This document shows, one piece after another, positions 45,379-52,419 of a stretch of 64,000 bases of DNA. The position numbers were made by a program, and so were the translations under genes. How positions within the stretch are numbered: position 1 is the stretch's first letter; every line of letters begins with the position of its first letter. The DNA comes from an uncultured Bacteroidales bacterium (GTDB lineage: Bacteria > Bacteroidota > Bacteroidia > Bacteroidales > Muribaculaceae): positions 1 to 64,000 of the forward strand of contig CASENC010000049.1 in the NCBI GenBank assembly GCA_949289215.1, read 5' to 3'. The notes under the pieces are model-generated. The model searched no databases and was not told the DNA's origin. It saw only the letters and a list, made by a program, of their open reading frames with translations.

Positions 45379-46602
45379 ATGAAGATACTTCAGATAAATA
45401 AATATTATTACAGGAAGGGTGGCGCCGAAACTGTGTTTTTTAATACAATTGGTCTTCTTGAGAAACATGGACATAAGGTAATTCCGTTCAGTTTGAAGAA
45501 CAAGAAGAATGAATCGTCGCCATACGAGGATTATTTTGTGGATTATCCCGAGTTGTCAGAATCTTCGTTGCCACAGAAGATTAAATATTTGCCTTCGTTT
45601 ATATATAATAGGGAAGCTGCGCGTAAATTAGAAATATTATTGCAGAAAGAGAAACCCGATGTAGCACATATACACTTGATGTTCAACAGTATGTCGGTCT
45701 CCATTCTGCCTGTCCTCAGGAAATATAATATTCCGGTAGTGATGAGTGTGCATGATTATCGTCTTGTGTGTCCTGCATATACATTCACCGATGGGAACGG
45801 TAATTTTTGTGAACGGTGCAGCAATGAACGTTATTATAATTGCATTTTGCATAAATGTTATAAAGGAAATATATTCAACAGTTTTATGCTGAGCATGGAT
45901 AGTTATTTCCGCGCAACCTTTTTCCAACCGATTAATTATATTGATCGGTTTATATTTGTAAGTAAATTTTCCATGAATAAGCATATCGATAAAGATAAGC
46001 GCTATAAGGATAAATGTACTTATTTATATAATTTTACTCCGAATGTGGATGTTGATGTTACGCAAAAAGGAAAATATGTTTTATTCTTTGGCCGGATTTC
46101 TGTCGAGAAGGGTATATGTACTTTGTTGAATGCAATGGAATTAATTCCGGAAATAAAATTAAAAGTAGCCGGTGTGGGACCCTTGCTTGACCGTTTAAAA
46201 TTTGCGGCACCTTCGAATGTCGAATTTTTAGGGTTTAGGAAGGGCGAAGAATTGCAATTGTTAATTCAGAATGCTTCCTATGTAATAGTCCCTTCGGAGT
46301 GTTATGAAAATAATCCTATGTCGATTATCGAGGCTTACATGAATGGAACACCGGTAATAGGGAGTAAATTGGGCGGCATTCCTGAACTGATTGTTGAAAA
46401 AGAGACCGGTTATACCTTTCAATCAAAATCGGCAGAGGATTTAAAGAATGTTATAGAAAGGGCTTGTTCCATAACGACAGAAGAATACACCCGAATGTCG
46501 GCAGCAGCAAAGAGGTTTGCGTTAGAGAATTTTTCAGAAGAAAGCCATTATAAGCAATTGATGAAGAATTATCAGTTGGTTATCGATATGAAGAAAGGGT
46601 GA
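45379..46602 (+). CDS. GT4 family glycosyltransferase
   Basis: A 407-residue GT-B glycosyltransferase. The N-terminal acceptor domain opens MKILQINKYYYRKGGAETVFF, and an insert with paired cysteines follows (CERCSNERYYNC). The donor domain has LFFGRISVEKGI, GVGPLLDRL and the E-x7-E motif in PSECYENNPMSIIEAYMNGTPVIGS. It would add a sugar to the lipid-linked repeat unit at the cytoplasmic face. I use ATG 45379, where the family begins; the longer frame runs into the palindromic repeat. It is markedly AT-rich, consistent with horizontal acquisition. Confidence 0.92.
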   Translation: MKILQINKYYYRKGGAETVFFNTIGLLEKHGHKVIPFSLKNKKNESSPYEDYFVDYPELSESSLPQKIKYLPSFIYNREAARKLEILLQKEKPDVAHIHLMFNSMSVSILPVLRKYNIPVVMSVHDYRLVCPAYTFTDGNGNFCERCSNERYYNCILHKCYKGNIFNSFMLSMDSYFRATFFQPINYIDRFIFVSKFSMNKHIDKDKRYKDKCTYLYNFTPNVDVDVTQKGKYVLFFGRISVEKGICTLLNAMELIPEIKLKVAGVGPLLDRLKFAAPSNVEFLGFRKGEELQLLIQNASYVIVPSECYENNPMSIIEAYMNGTPVIGSKLGGIPELIVEKETGYTFQSKSAEDLKNVIERACSITTEEYTRMSAAAKRFALENFSEESHYKQLMKNYQLVIDMKKG

Positions 46603-46606
46603 TGGA

Positions 46607-47692
46607 ATGAAGACTGTATATGTGTTTGGGACAAGAGGGTTCCCCGGAGTGCAGGGAGGCGTTGAAAAACATTGCGAGCAGTTGTATCCTGAATTGCTGT
46701 CGGAATATGATATTCATGTGTTCCGAAGGATTCCTTTTTTGAAAACCGATAAAAAAATAAAGGAGTTTAAAGGAATACATTTTATAGATTTGCCATCTAC
46801 TCGGATAAAAGGTTTCGAGGCATTTTTTCATTCTTTTTTGTGCACAATTTTCTGCATGATCAAGAGGCCTGATATTGTGCATATTCATAATATAGGCCCC
46901 GGAATGTTTATTCCTTTGCTTAAATTGGCGAAAGGGAAAGTGGTGCTGACTTACCACAGTGCGAATTACGAACACAAAAAATGGGGATGTTTTGCACGAA
47001 AGATATTGAAATTAAGTGAAAGCATAGCTTTAAAGTGGGCCGATGCCGTTATATTTGTCAATAAAGGGCAATTTGAACGGTTTGACGGTAAAATCAGGGC
47101 TAAATCTGTGTATATACCGAATGGGGTGTCGATAAAGTCTCCGAGCGAAAAGACCGATTTTATAGAAAGTATCGGTTTAAAACCTCAAGGTTATATACTT
47201 GCAGTGGGTCGGATTACCCAAGAAAAGGGTTTCGATTATTTGATTGATGGGTATGTAAATTCTCTTCCCCATGGTTTAAAACTTGTTTTGGCCGGTGGAA
47301 TAGATCACAAGTCGGCTTATGCATCGGAAATTAAAGAAAAGGCAGTAAAGCATCATGTAATTATGCCGGGATATGTCGATGGGGAGCCGTTACGGCAATT
47401 ATATTCTCATGCACGCTTGTTTGTCATTCCGTCTTATAATGAAGGCTTCCCGTTGGTGTTGCTTGAAGCCATGAGTTACCATTTGCCTATATTGGCAAGT
47501 GATATCAAGGCCAATAAATTACCTGAACTGCCTATGCAAAGTTTCTTTAAAACCGGCAATACTCAAGACTTGTCGAGGCACATCAGGCAGGAATTGTCTT
47601 TAGAACCGCGAAAAGTAGATTATGCCATAAGTAATTACACATGGACTAATGTTGCATCTAAAATGGCGGAAGTTTTTGATGCGATTATTTGA
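46607..47692 (+). CDS. GT4 family glycosyltransferase
   Basis: A 361-residue GT-B enzyme. It begins VYVFGTRGFPGVQGGVEKHCEQL, the typical opening of the DUF1972/GT4 rhamnosyl- and galactosyl-transferase-like group. The donor site is seen as ILAVGRITQEKGFDYLIDGY and VIPSYNEGFPLVLLEAMSYHLPILAS (E-x7-E). It follows the previous glycosyltransferase by four bases. The sugar is not predictable. Confidence 0.92.
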   Translation: MKTVYVFGTRGFPGVQGGVEKHCEQLYPELLSEYDIHVFRRIPFLKTDKKIKEFKGIHFIDLPSTRIKGFEAFFHSFLCTIFCMIKRPDIVHIHNIGPGMFIPLLKLAKGKVVLTYHSANYEHKKWGCFARKILKLSESIALKWADAVIFVNKGQFERFDGKIRAKSVYIPNGVSIKSPSEKTDFIESIGLKPQGYILAVGRITQEKGFDYLIDGYVNSLPHGLKLVLAGGIDHKSAYASEIKEKAVKHHVIMPGYVDGEPLRQLYSHARLFVIPSYNEGFPLVLLEAMSYHLPILASDIKANKLPELPMQSFFKTGNTQDLSRHIRQELSLEPRKVDYAISNYTWTNVASKMAEVFDAII

Positions 47693-47902
47693 CAACTGGC
47701 ACGTAAGTGTTGTTCCCTATTTGCATAAGCATTTATTTTGTGCTATTTTTGTATAAGAATAATCGTGATGTAATGAAAGGTACCGGTTATTGGACTTCAA
47801 AAATTATCGGTTCCAATGAAATGCCTTTTCATCACATATGCTCTATGCAGGCGCATGGAGATGTATTTGTAGCCCGGTATATTATATTAAACTGAAGTGT
47901 GC
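47693..47902 (+). other. Gap between GT4 and flippase genes
   Basis: About 210 AT-rich bases. One open frame (47707-47895, GTG start, 62 codons) has no recognisable features. It may be the remnant of a lost gene in this variable cluster. Confidence 0.3.
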
Positions 47903-49363
47903 ATGGCGGCAGAAACGGAACTAAATAGAAACAAGAAATTCATGAAAGATGTTGGAATCTATGCCATAGGCAACTTGGGTTCCAAGATTATAACATTCTT
48001 GATGGTTCCGTTATATACATATTTCATTGCCGACGTAAGCGATTTCGGATATTATGATTTGTGTCTGTCGGTAGTGTTTTTCTTTGTGCCTTTTGTTACA
48101 TTGCAATTAGGCGACGGGGCTTTCAGGTTCTTGCTGAATGCCGGTAACGATGAATGCCGACAACGAGCCGTGTTGTCGGTTATATATAGGACCTTGGCAT
48201 CAATGTTATCGTTGTCGCTGGTGATCGTGGTGGCTGTTTCAATGTTTTGGCAAATCAAGTATGTGTGGCTTTCGTTAGGTTTGTTATTTGCGATGTCGTT
48301 ACACGACGTAATATCGCAAGTGGCACGAGGCCTTGGCTATTCAAAATTGTATGTGGCATCGGGAATATTGTCATCGATAGGGATTGGTGCTTTCAGTGTC
48401 TTGTTTGTGGTAGTTTTCGAGGCGGGGGTTCCGGGAATATTTTGGGCTAATATACTGTCGAGAGTTGTTGCTATTATTTTTATTGAACTGAAAGTTGGAA
48501 TAATAAGGAAATATTTGTCAGGGAACGATGAAACTGCGGTAATCGGCAGGAAAAGATTGCTTGGCAAAATATTAAAATATTCATTGCCATTGGTCTATAC
48601 GACTATGTATTGGTGGCTGATTAATTGCAGCGACCGTTTCTTTATTGCGCATTATGTGGGATTGGAACAGAATGGTATTTATTCGGTGGCAGTGCGTTTT
48701 ACTGCCATTTTGCAAACATTCGGATTTATTTTCTACCAGGCGTGGCAAGACTCGGCTTTCAGGCAATATAATAGTTCCGATCGGAACAGTTTCTTCTCAA
48801 AAGTGCTCAATGGTTATATCTTTGCCATGGTGGTTATTTTGCTGCTTTATACTTTTGGCTTGAAGATGATTTATCCGTGGCTTGTCGAAGACCGGTATCA
48901 AGGTAGCATCGAGTATCTTTATCCACTCGGCATATCGGCATTTTTGTACACCATGGTTTATTTTACCAATATTATATATCAGTGTGCGCTTGATACTCAT
49001 CGCACCATGGTACAGATGATAGTTGTATCATGCATGAATATAATTCTTAATTTTATATTGGTAAGGTGGCTTGGAGTGTATGGTGTTATAGTGACTTCTA
49101 TCGTTACTTATTTGGTGCTGTTGTTATATAGGATTTTCGACATGGTGCGTTATGTAAAATTAAAGTTGAATATATCTTCGGCTGTGCCCATTATAATGGT
49201 TGTTGTCGGAATGTTGCCGTTTTATTTTGATACTTCGTTGATTCAGGATATTGCATTCTTGTCAGCAGCCATGATATTAATATATCTTGTTTTGCCTAAG
49301 TATTATAAGAATATGTTGTTTTCAAAATTCCATATTCCTGATAAGAATTCAACGCCGGGATAA
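47903..49363 (+). CDS. Polysaccharide flippase (Wzx/MVF-type)
   Basis: A 486-residue inner-membrane protein with about fourteen helices, of the MOP/MviN-Wzx superfamily. It opens KDVGIYAIGNLGSKIITFLMVPLYTYF, the standard start of oligosaccharide flippases, and has LPLVYTTMYWWLINCSDRFFIAHYVG in the middle. It moves undecaprenyl-linked repeat units across the inner membrane for Wzy. I choose ATG 47903 over a GTG two codons earlier. Its end overlaps the convergent GT2 gene by 15 bases. Confidence 0.92.
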   Translation: MAAETELNRNKKFMKDVGIYAIGNLGSKIITFLMVPLYTYFIADVSDFGYYDLCLSVVFFFVPFVTLQLGDGAFRFLLNAGNDECRQRAVLSVIYRTLASMLSLSLVIVVAVSMFWQIKYVWLSLGLLFAMSLHDVISQVARGLGYSKLYVASGILSSIGIGAFSVLFVVVFEAGVPGIFWANILSRVVAIIFIELKVGIIRKYLSGNDETAVIGRKRLLGKILKYSLPLVYTTMYWWLINCSDRFFIAHYVGLEQNGIYSVAVRFTAILQTFGFIFYQAWQDSAFRQYNSSDRNSFFSKVLNGYIFAMVVILLLYTFGLKMIYPWLVEDRYQGSIEYLYPLGISAFLYTMVYFTNIIYQCALDTHRTMVQMIVVSCMNIILNFILVRWLGVYGVIVTSIVTYLVLLLYRIFDMVRYVKLKLNISSAVPIIMVVVGMLPFYFDTSLIQDIAFLSAAMILIYLVLPKYYKNMLFSKFHIPDKNSTPG

Positions 49364-50308
49364 AATTAAGCCGATTGGCATGAACAGAGCTGCAAGCAAT
49401 TTTTTTAATAAACTGTTGCAATCTTTTAGAATCGAGAACACATTGCGACCCGATGTGAAGCCGTCCATGCTTATGCCCACATAGGCTTTCAGTATGAAAA
49501 CGGGGTTGTATATTATATAGCGGCTCAAGTTGTTGATATGGTAAAGCCACAAGTAGTAATTGGCGGCAGATCGGTTTATGTTTTTTGCCGACATTATCGA
49601 GGTTGCTGTGTCGTGGAAATAAATCCTTGCAGCTTCGTCAACGACACGCATCTTGTATTTTTTTGCTATCTCAAACCATACTATGCTCTCGGGGCAAAAT
49701 CTCATGCGTGGGTCATATGACGGGAACGGATATTGTTTTAAAATCTCAACCCGATACATTTCAAGCATCTCACCCTTGATGCGGTATTTCAGTCTCAGGT
49801 CTATTGCCGACACGTCGAGAGGGGAGTGCGGAAGGGGATTCCCGACGATATTCCCGTTTTCTTCTTTGCATCGGGCCGTAACGGCACAAAATCCATCATC
49901 GTTGCCAATGTTGTTCCATTCCCTGAAGTATATTTCAAGAGCATTGGGCAATATGGTGTCGTCGCTGTCTATGGTCAGCCAAAATTCGCCGCAGGCAGCT
50001 TGTTGTATGGCAAAGTTCATTGCCACGTGCTTGCCTTGGTTTTCCTGTTGGTAATAGCGCATGGGCAGGCGGTTCTCGTCGCACCATTTTCTGCACAGTT
50101 CAGCAGTGTTGTCGGTGGAACCGTCGTCCACTATTATCCATTCAAATGTCACTTTTGAACCGTTGTAATATGGTGGTATTATGCTTAGCAGCGATTCGTA
50201 TGTGCGTGTTATGGTATCTTTACGGTTGTATGTCGAAGTAAAGAACGTCAGTGTATATTTATGGTTCCCGCATTTGAATTTGTCGCTTTGGTATTTTAGA
50301 ACAGCCAT
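49349..50308 (-). CDS. GT2 family glycosyltransferase
   Basis: A 319-residue GT-A glycosyltransferase: TLTFFTSTYNRKDTITRTYESL, the donor motif WIIVDDGSTDNT, the loop ENQGKHVAMNFAI, the DxD-type LTIDSDD, and a later acceptor region. The C terminus has a hydrophobic stretch (LLAALFMPIGLIL) that may touch the membrane. It runs against the polysaccharide operon but very probably contributes to the same glycan. A TACCTTTG -7 element is at 50340-50347. Confidence 0.9.
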   Translation of the reverse strand: MAVLKYQSDKFKCGNHKYTLTFFTSTYNRKDTITRTYESLLSIIPPYYNGSKVTFEWIIVDDGSTDNTAELCRKWCDENRLPMRYYQQENQGKHVAMNFAIQQAACGEFWLTIDSDDTILPNALEIYFREWNNIGNDDGFCAVTARCKEENGNIVGNPLPHSPLDVSAIDLRLKYRIKGEMLEMYRVEILKQYPFPSYDPRMRFCPESIVWFEIAKKYKMRVVDEAARIYFHDTATSIMSAKNINRSAANYYLWLYHINNLSRYIIYNPVFILKAYVGISMDGFTSGRNVFSILKDCNSLLKKLLAALFMPIGLILSRR

Positions 50309-50339
50309 AGAGTTAGGAAAATTTATATTGCTTATATTA

Positions 50340-50347
50340 ACAAAGGT
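50340..50347 (-). promoter_or_regulatory. -7 element of the GT2 gene
   Basis: TACCTTTG on the minus strand matches TAnnTTTG and lies about 32 bases before the start at 50308. No convincing -33 TTTG is present. Confidence 0.45.
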
Positions 50348-50411
50348 ACTGAATTATTTTCGTAAGAAAGATTGGTTGGCATATGTTTTTTGCCCGAGAG
50401 GCGTTTCCCAT

Positions 50412-50450
50412 AAAAAAATCGGGAACGGGCTTATATTAAGCTTCGTTCCC
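50412..50450 (-). terminator. Rho-independent terminator of ychF
   Basis: An outer stem GGGAACG/CGTTCCC and inner stem GCTTA/TAAGC stand about 30 bases past the ychF stop. On the minus strand they are followed by a TTTTTTT tract. Confidence 0.8.
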
Positions 50451-50478
50451 GGGGTATGTTATGAAAAGTCGGAATGTG

Positions 50479-51582
50479 TTACACGTTGAAGCGGAAGTGC
50501 ATGATGTCGCCGTCCTGGACTATGTAGTCCTTGCCTTCGACATACATCTTGCCGGCTTCCTTCACGGCGGCTTCGCTGCCCAGTGCCACGTAGTCGTCGT
50601 ATTTTATCACTTCGGCGCGGATGAAGCCTTTCTCAAAGTCGCTGTGTATTACTCCGGCGCATTGCGGAGCCTTGCTGCCGCGGCGGAATGTCCATGCGCG
50701 CACCTCTTGCGGGCCGGCGGTGAGGAATGTTTCAAGGTTGAGCAATTTGTAGGCTGCCTTGATGAGGCGGTTCACGCCCGATTCCTCAAGCCCTATTTCG
50801 GCAAGGAACATTTGCTTGTCTTCATACGAGTCGAGTTCGGCGATTTCCGATTCTATTTTTGCGGCCACGATGAGTATTTCGGCACCTTCTTCTTTCACGG
50901 CCTCGCGCACCATGTCAACGTAGTGGTTGCCGTTGACGGCACTTGCATCGTCAACATTGCACACATATAACACCGGCTTATTAGTGAGCAGGAACAGGTC
51001 GTGAGCAGCTTTCTGTTCTTCTTTACTTTCGAATTGCACCGTGCGTGCCGGTTTTCCTTGTTCCAGTGCTTCCTTATACCGGCTCAGCACCTCGTATTGC
51101 AGTTTTGCCTGTTTGTCGCCGCCCGTCTGTGCCTGTTTCTGCACGCGGCCTATGCGGCCCTCGATGGTTTCGAGATCCTTCAGTTGCAGTTCGTAGTCGA
51201 TGATTTCCTTGTCGCGCACCGGATCGACAGTTCCATCGACGTGTGTGATGTTATCGTCGTCGAAGCAGCGCAATACGTGCAAAATGGCATCGGTCTCGCG
51301 GATGTTGGCAAGGAACTTGTTGCCCAAGCCTTCACCTTTCGATGCACCTTTCACCAACCCGGCAATGTCAACAATCTCGACCGTTGTCGGGACAATCTTT
51401 TGCGGGTTAACCAACTTGGCCAGTACGTTGAGCCGTTCGTCGGGTACAGTAATAACGCCCACGTTGGGCTCGATGGTGCAGAAAGGGAAGTTTGCAGACT
51501 GTGCCTTAGCGTTTGAAAGGCAGTTGAATAGGGTCGATTTGCCCACGTTGGGCAGCCCCACTATGCCACATTGAAGAGCCAT
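50479..51582 (-). CDS. ychF: Redox-regulated ATPase YchF (Obg-family)
   Basis: A 367-residue cytoplasmic P-loop protein of the TRAFAC/Obg group that binds ribosomes and prefers [15 protein letters not shown] is the P-loop. [20 protein letters not shown] is the switch region, and the G4 region reads [15 protein letters not shown], not the NKxD of true GTPases. The C terminus is a TGS domain ([40 protein letters not shown]). Length is standard. It is driven by a promoter inside one of two 34-bp repeats upstream. Confidence 0.97.
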   Translation of the reverse strand: MALQCGIVGLPNVGKSTLFNCLSNAKAQSANFPFCTIEPNVGVITVPDERLNVLAKLVNPQKIVPTTVEIVDIAGLVKGASKGEGLGNKFLANIRETDAILHVLRCFDDDNITHVDGTVDPVRDKEIIDYELQLKDLETIEGRIGRVQKQAQTGGDKQAKLQYEVLSRYKEALEQGKPARTVQFESKEEQKAAHDLFLLTNKPVLYVCNVDDASAVNGNHYVDMVREAVKEEGAEILIVAAKIESEIAELDSYEDKQMFLAEIGLEESGVNRLIKAAYKLLNLETFLTAGPQEVRAWTFRRGSKAPQCAGVIHSDFEKGFIRAEVIKYDDYVALGSEAAVKEAGKMYVEGKDYIVQDGDIMHFRFNV

Positions 51583-51611
51583 ATCTATTTAAGTATCTTG
51601 ATTTCTGAGTG

Positions 51612-51643
51612 CAAAGGTAGTGCAAGGCGAGCGCAAAAGCAAA
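51612..51643 (-). promoter_or_regulatory. Promoter of ychF inside repeat copy 1
   Basis: On the minus strand TTTG, 20 bases and TACCTTTG match the consensus exactly. The transcript would start near 51605, leaving about 23 bases before the ATG. Confidence 0.65.
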
Positions 51644-51646
51644 TCA
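51613..51646. repeat. 34-bp direct repeat, copy 1
   Basis: A 34-bp sequence starting AAAGGTAGTGCAAGGCGAGC is identical to 51693-51726, 80 bp away. It contains the ychF promoter. Confidence 0.9.
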
Positions 51647-51692
51647 TGCTTGCATGAATTTGCTGTTTGCCGAGCCGCCGCCCACGTTATGG

Positions 51693-51726
51693 AAAGGTAG
51701 TGCAAGGCGAGCGCAAAAGCAAATCA
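51693..51726. repeat. 34-bp direct repeat, copy 2
   Basis: Identical to 51613-51646. The base next to it is G, not C, so its -7 reads TACCTTTC, probably weakening it as a promoter. It lies between ychF and the divergent FtsZ-like gene. Confidence 0.9.
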
Positions 51727-51753
51727 AGTCTCGGCTGTTTCGTTGATTTTTCG

Positions 51754-51761
51754 TATTTTTG
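51754..51761 (+). promoter_or_regulatory. -7 element of the FtsZ-C-like gene
   Basis: TATTTTTG matches TAnnTTTG, 60 bases before the ATG at 51822. The -33 position has no clear TTTG. Confidence 0.4.
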
Positions 51762-51821
51762 CAGTATATCCGATACTGCATTTATATTCCTTGTCAAACA
51801 ACATTATAATTAACTGGTATT

Positions 51822-52277
51822 ATGACAGACGACTGCAAGAATGAAATTTTGGAGCTGCTTGAAAAGCAAGCAGGCGGCCTTGCCTCGAAAGAGGAAATAA
51901 TCGACATGATTGAGAATGGTTTCATTGCCGGCGACAATCTTATTAGTATTGATCATAACGATGTGTTGCAGACTATAAAAGGCATGAGTGAAATCGATGC
52001 TGCAAGTGCCTCGGGCTTGAACTCCGACCTGTATGCGATGCTTAAGGATGCAATCTCCCGGATTTCTGCCGCCCATGGCGGCAAGGCTCCATCGAGCATG
52101 CTGATTACGTTCCATATCCCACGTGACGGTAATTTCATGATTGGCCACATGGACGGCATGAATCAATGCCTTGATGAAATAGAAGGCAATCCCGATATAA
52201 TATGGGGGGTAGCAAATGTTGACGGCATGGCAGCCGATGAGGTGAAAATATTCCTGATGACTGGGTTCAAGGGTTAA
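51822..52277 (+). CDS. Stand-alone FtsZ C-terminal-half-like protein
   Basis: I do not know this 151-residue protein as a named family. From residue 36 on, it reads like the second half of FtsZ. DNLISIDHNDVLQTIKGMSE corresponds to the T7 loop, GLxNVDFADV in FtsZ, with both acidic positions kept (D44 and D47). SASGLNSDLYAMLKDAIS fits the helix after it. Residues 90-105 would be the first strand of the C-terminal domain. DIIWGVANVD (125-134) and VKIFLMTGF (141-149) match the DIxVIWGVAxD and VKITVLATGF strands of Bacteroidetes FtsZ. The N-terminal GTP-binding Rossmann half and the C-terminal tail are missing. It could bind the nucleotide face of FtsZ and cap filaments, but this is inference. It stands alone, divergent from ychF, with its own terminator. 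Confidence 0.7.
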   Translation: MTDDCKNEILELLEKQAGGLASKEEIIDMIENGFIAGDNLISIDHNDVLQTIKGMSEIDAASASGLNSDLYAMLKDAISRISAAHGGKAPSSMLITFHIPRDGNFMIGHMDGMNQCLDEIEGNPDIIWGVANVDGMAADEVKIFLMTGFKG

Positions 52278-52306
52278 CCGGCTAAAAGAGCAGGTGTTTA
52301 TCTTAT

Positions 52307-52344
52307 AAGGAAGGGAGCTTGCCATCGCGGCAGCTCCCTTCCTT
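52307..52344 (+). terminator. Terminator of the FtsZ-C-like gene
   Basis: A perfect 13-bp stem AAGGAAGGGAGCT/AGCTCCCTTCCTT with a twelve-base loop lies 30 bases after the stop. It separates the gene from the convergent Sus locus. Confidence 0.7.
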
Positions 52345-52419
52345 GATACTGTTTATTCATGAGATTAAGGTTATTCTTCTTTACCCAAATGTATATATTA
52401 TTTACCTATGATTGATATT

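Noticed and set aside
47707-47895. A 62-codon open frame between the GT4 and flippase genes
   Set aside because: It has a GTG start, no similarity I recognise and ordinary AT-rich composition. It may be a gene remnant but cannot be supported.
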